Position numbers and translations under genes: made by a program
Notes under the pieces: model-generated
Database searches by the model: none
What the model was told of the DNA's origin: nothing
Seen by the model: only the letters and a program-made list of their open reading frames with translations
Shown here: piece by piece, positions 4,821 to 5,311 of the stretch
Numbering within the stretch: the stretch's first letter is position 1
Layout: every line of letters begins with the position of its first letter
From: Bifidobacteriaceae bacterium
GTDB taxonomy: Bacteria > Actinomycetota > Actinomycetes > Actinomycetales > WQXJ01
Assembly: GCA_031255075.1 (NCBI GenBank)
Contig: JAIRTF010000235.1
Span: 1-5,311, forward strand
Direction: 5' to 3'
Length of the DNA: 5,311 nucleotides

Positions 4821-5311
4821 TGGCGTCAGGTAGCGCCGCGTCTCTCAGCGCCGCCAGGCGAATCCTGGCGCGCGCCGTGGCCGAACCAAAGGTGGACGGC
4901 CAACAGGTCGCTGATGAGCTGTTCGCTTTGGTGGACGCCTTGGATGCCGACTTGGCGTTGGCCCGTGCCCTGACCAACCCGAACCGCTCGGCGGCGGACA
5001 AAGGCAAGGCTGTTCGCCAGGCCATGGCTGGTCACCTAGAAGCAGCCGTCAAGGTGGCCGCTGAGGTGGCCGGCTTGCGTTGGTCCAAGGACGGCGATTT
5101 GGCAGACGGCTTGGAGGAGTTGGCGTTCGATGCCGCGCTGGCCGCCGCCGAACGCGCCAAGCTCTTGGAGACCATTGAGGCTGAGCTGTTCGAGGTCGAT
5201 GCCGCGCTTCGCAACCACCGCGACCTGCGGACCGCTTTGGGTGACTTGGTGGCTTCTTCTGAGGCCAAGGCCAAGTTGGCCGAGGCGGTCTTCAAGGGCG
5301 CAGTTCGCCCC
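4820..5311 (+). CDS. atpH: F1Fo ATP synthase subunit delta (5' part, cut off by the window end)
   Basis: Subunit delta (the OSCP homologue) caps F1 and joins it to the b stalk. The frame is open from the ATG at 4820 to the window edge, giving 164 residues with no stop; actinobacterial delta subunits are usually about 270 residues, so roughly the last 100 are missing. The family pattern is visible: ADELFALVDALD at 31-42, ARALTNPNRSAADKGKAV at 48-65, then LRWSKDGDLADGLEELAF at 86-103, AALAAAERAKLLETIEAELF at 105-124, and a second NHRDLRTALGDLVASSEAKAK block at 132-152. The ATG overlaps the atpF stop by one base (TGATG). AGAGGG at 4810-4815 gives a weak, close ribosome site, so coupling to atpF is likely. 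There is no b-type membrane helix at the start, so this is a plain delta and not a b-delta fusion. Confidence 0.93.
   Translation, partial: MASGSAASLSAARRILARAVAEPKVDGQQVADELFALVDALDADLALARALTNPNRSAADKGKAVRQAMAGHLEAAVKVAAEVAGLRWSKDGDLADGLEELAFDAALAAAERAKLLETIEAELFEVDAALRNHRDLRTALGDLVASSEAKAKLAEAVFKGAVRP

Noticed and set aside
4820..5311. Fused b-delta subunit as in mycobacteria
   Set aside because: The product starts directly with delta sequence and has no N-terminal membrane helix, and a complete separate atpF precedes it.

Overview
The window comes from a high-GC actinobacterium (Actinomycetota). The evidence is strongly G/C-biased codon use, GTG and TTG starts, and a gene order that, as far as I recall, matches the Mycobacterium tuberculosis Rv1300-Rv1307 block: hemK/prmC, a Sua5/YrdC gene, rfe/wecA, a small AtpI-like membrane protein, atpB, atpE, atpF, atpH. 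I cannot place it below phylum. All genes lie on the + strand.

Positions 1-69 hold the last 22 codons of a gene best read as prmC (release-factor glutamine methyltransferase). A 312-base gap (70-381) follows, between two genes that are usually tightly packed. It contains two related hairpins, built from four copies of one 14-base half-site, and a -10 box placed so that the next gene should be transcribed without a leader. At 382-1146 lies a Sua5/YrdC threonylcarbamoyl-AMP synthase with an unusual insert of about 37 residues. It overlaps by four bases a WecA/Rfe-type GlcNAc-1-phosphate transferase (1143-2579) that carries a repeat-rich proline tail of about 110 residues. That gene overlaps by 14 bases a four-helix AtpI-like protein (2566-2991).

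A 177-base gap (2992-3168) with one modest promoter candidate separates this set from the F1Fo ATP synthase operon. The operon runs atpB (subunit a, 3169-3987, TTG start), atpE (subunit c, 4045-4272, GTG start), atpF (subunit b, 4275-4820) and atpH (subunit delta, 4820 to the window end, cut off at codon 164). Together these build the proton-conducting Fo sector and the peripheral stalk. The F1 genes atpA, atpG, atpD and atpC are expected just downstream.

Most of the window is an ordinary conserved housekeeping neighbourhood. I see no convincing new multi-gene system. The parts worth a second look are the hairpin-repeat insertion between prmC and the Sua5 gene, the predicted leaderless start, the insert in the Sua5 protein, the repeat tail on the WecA-like protein, and specific residue choices in the ATP synthase a and c subunits.
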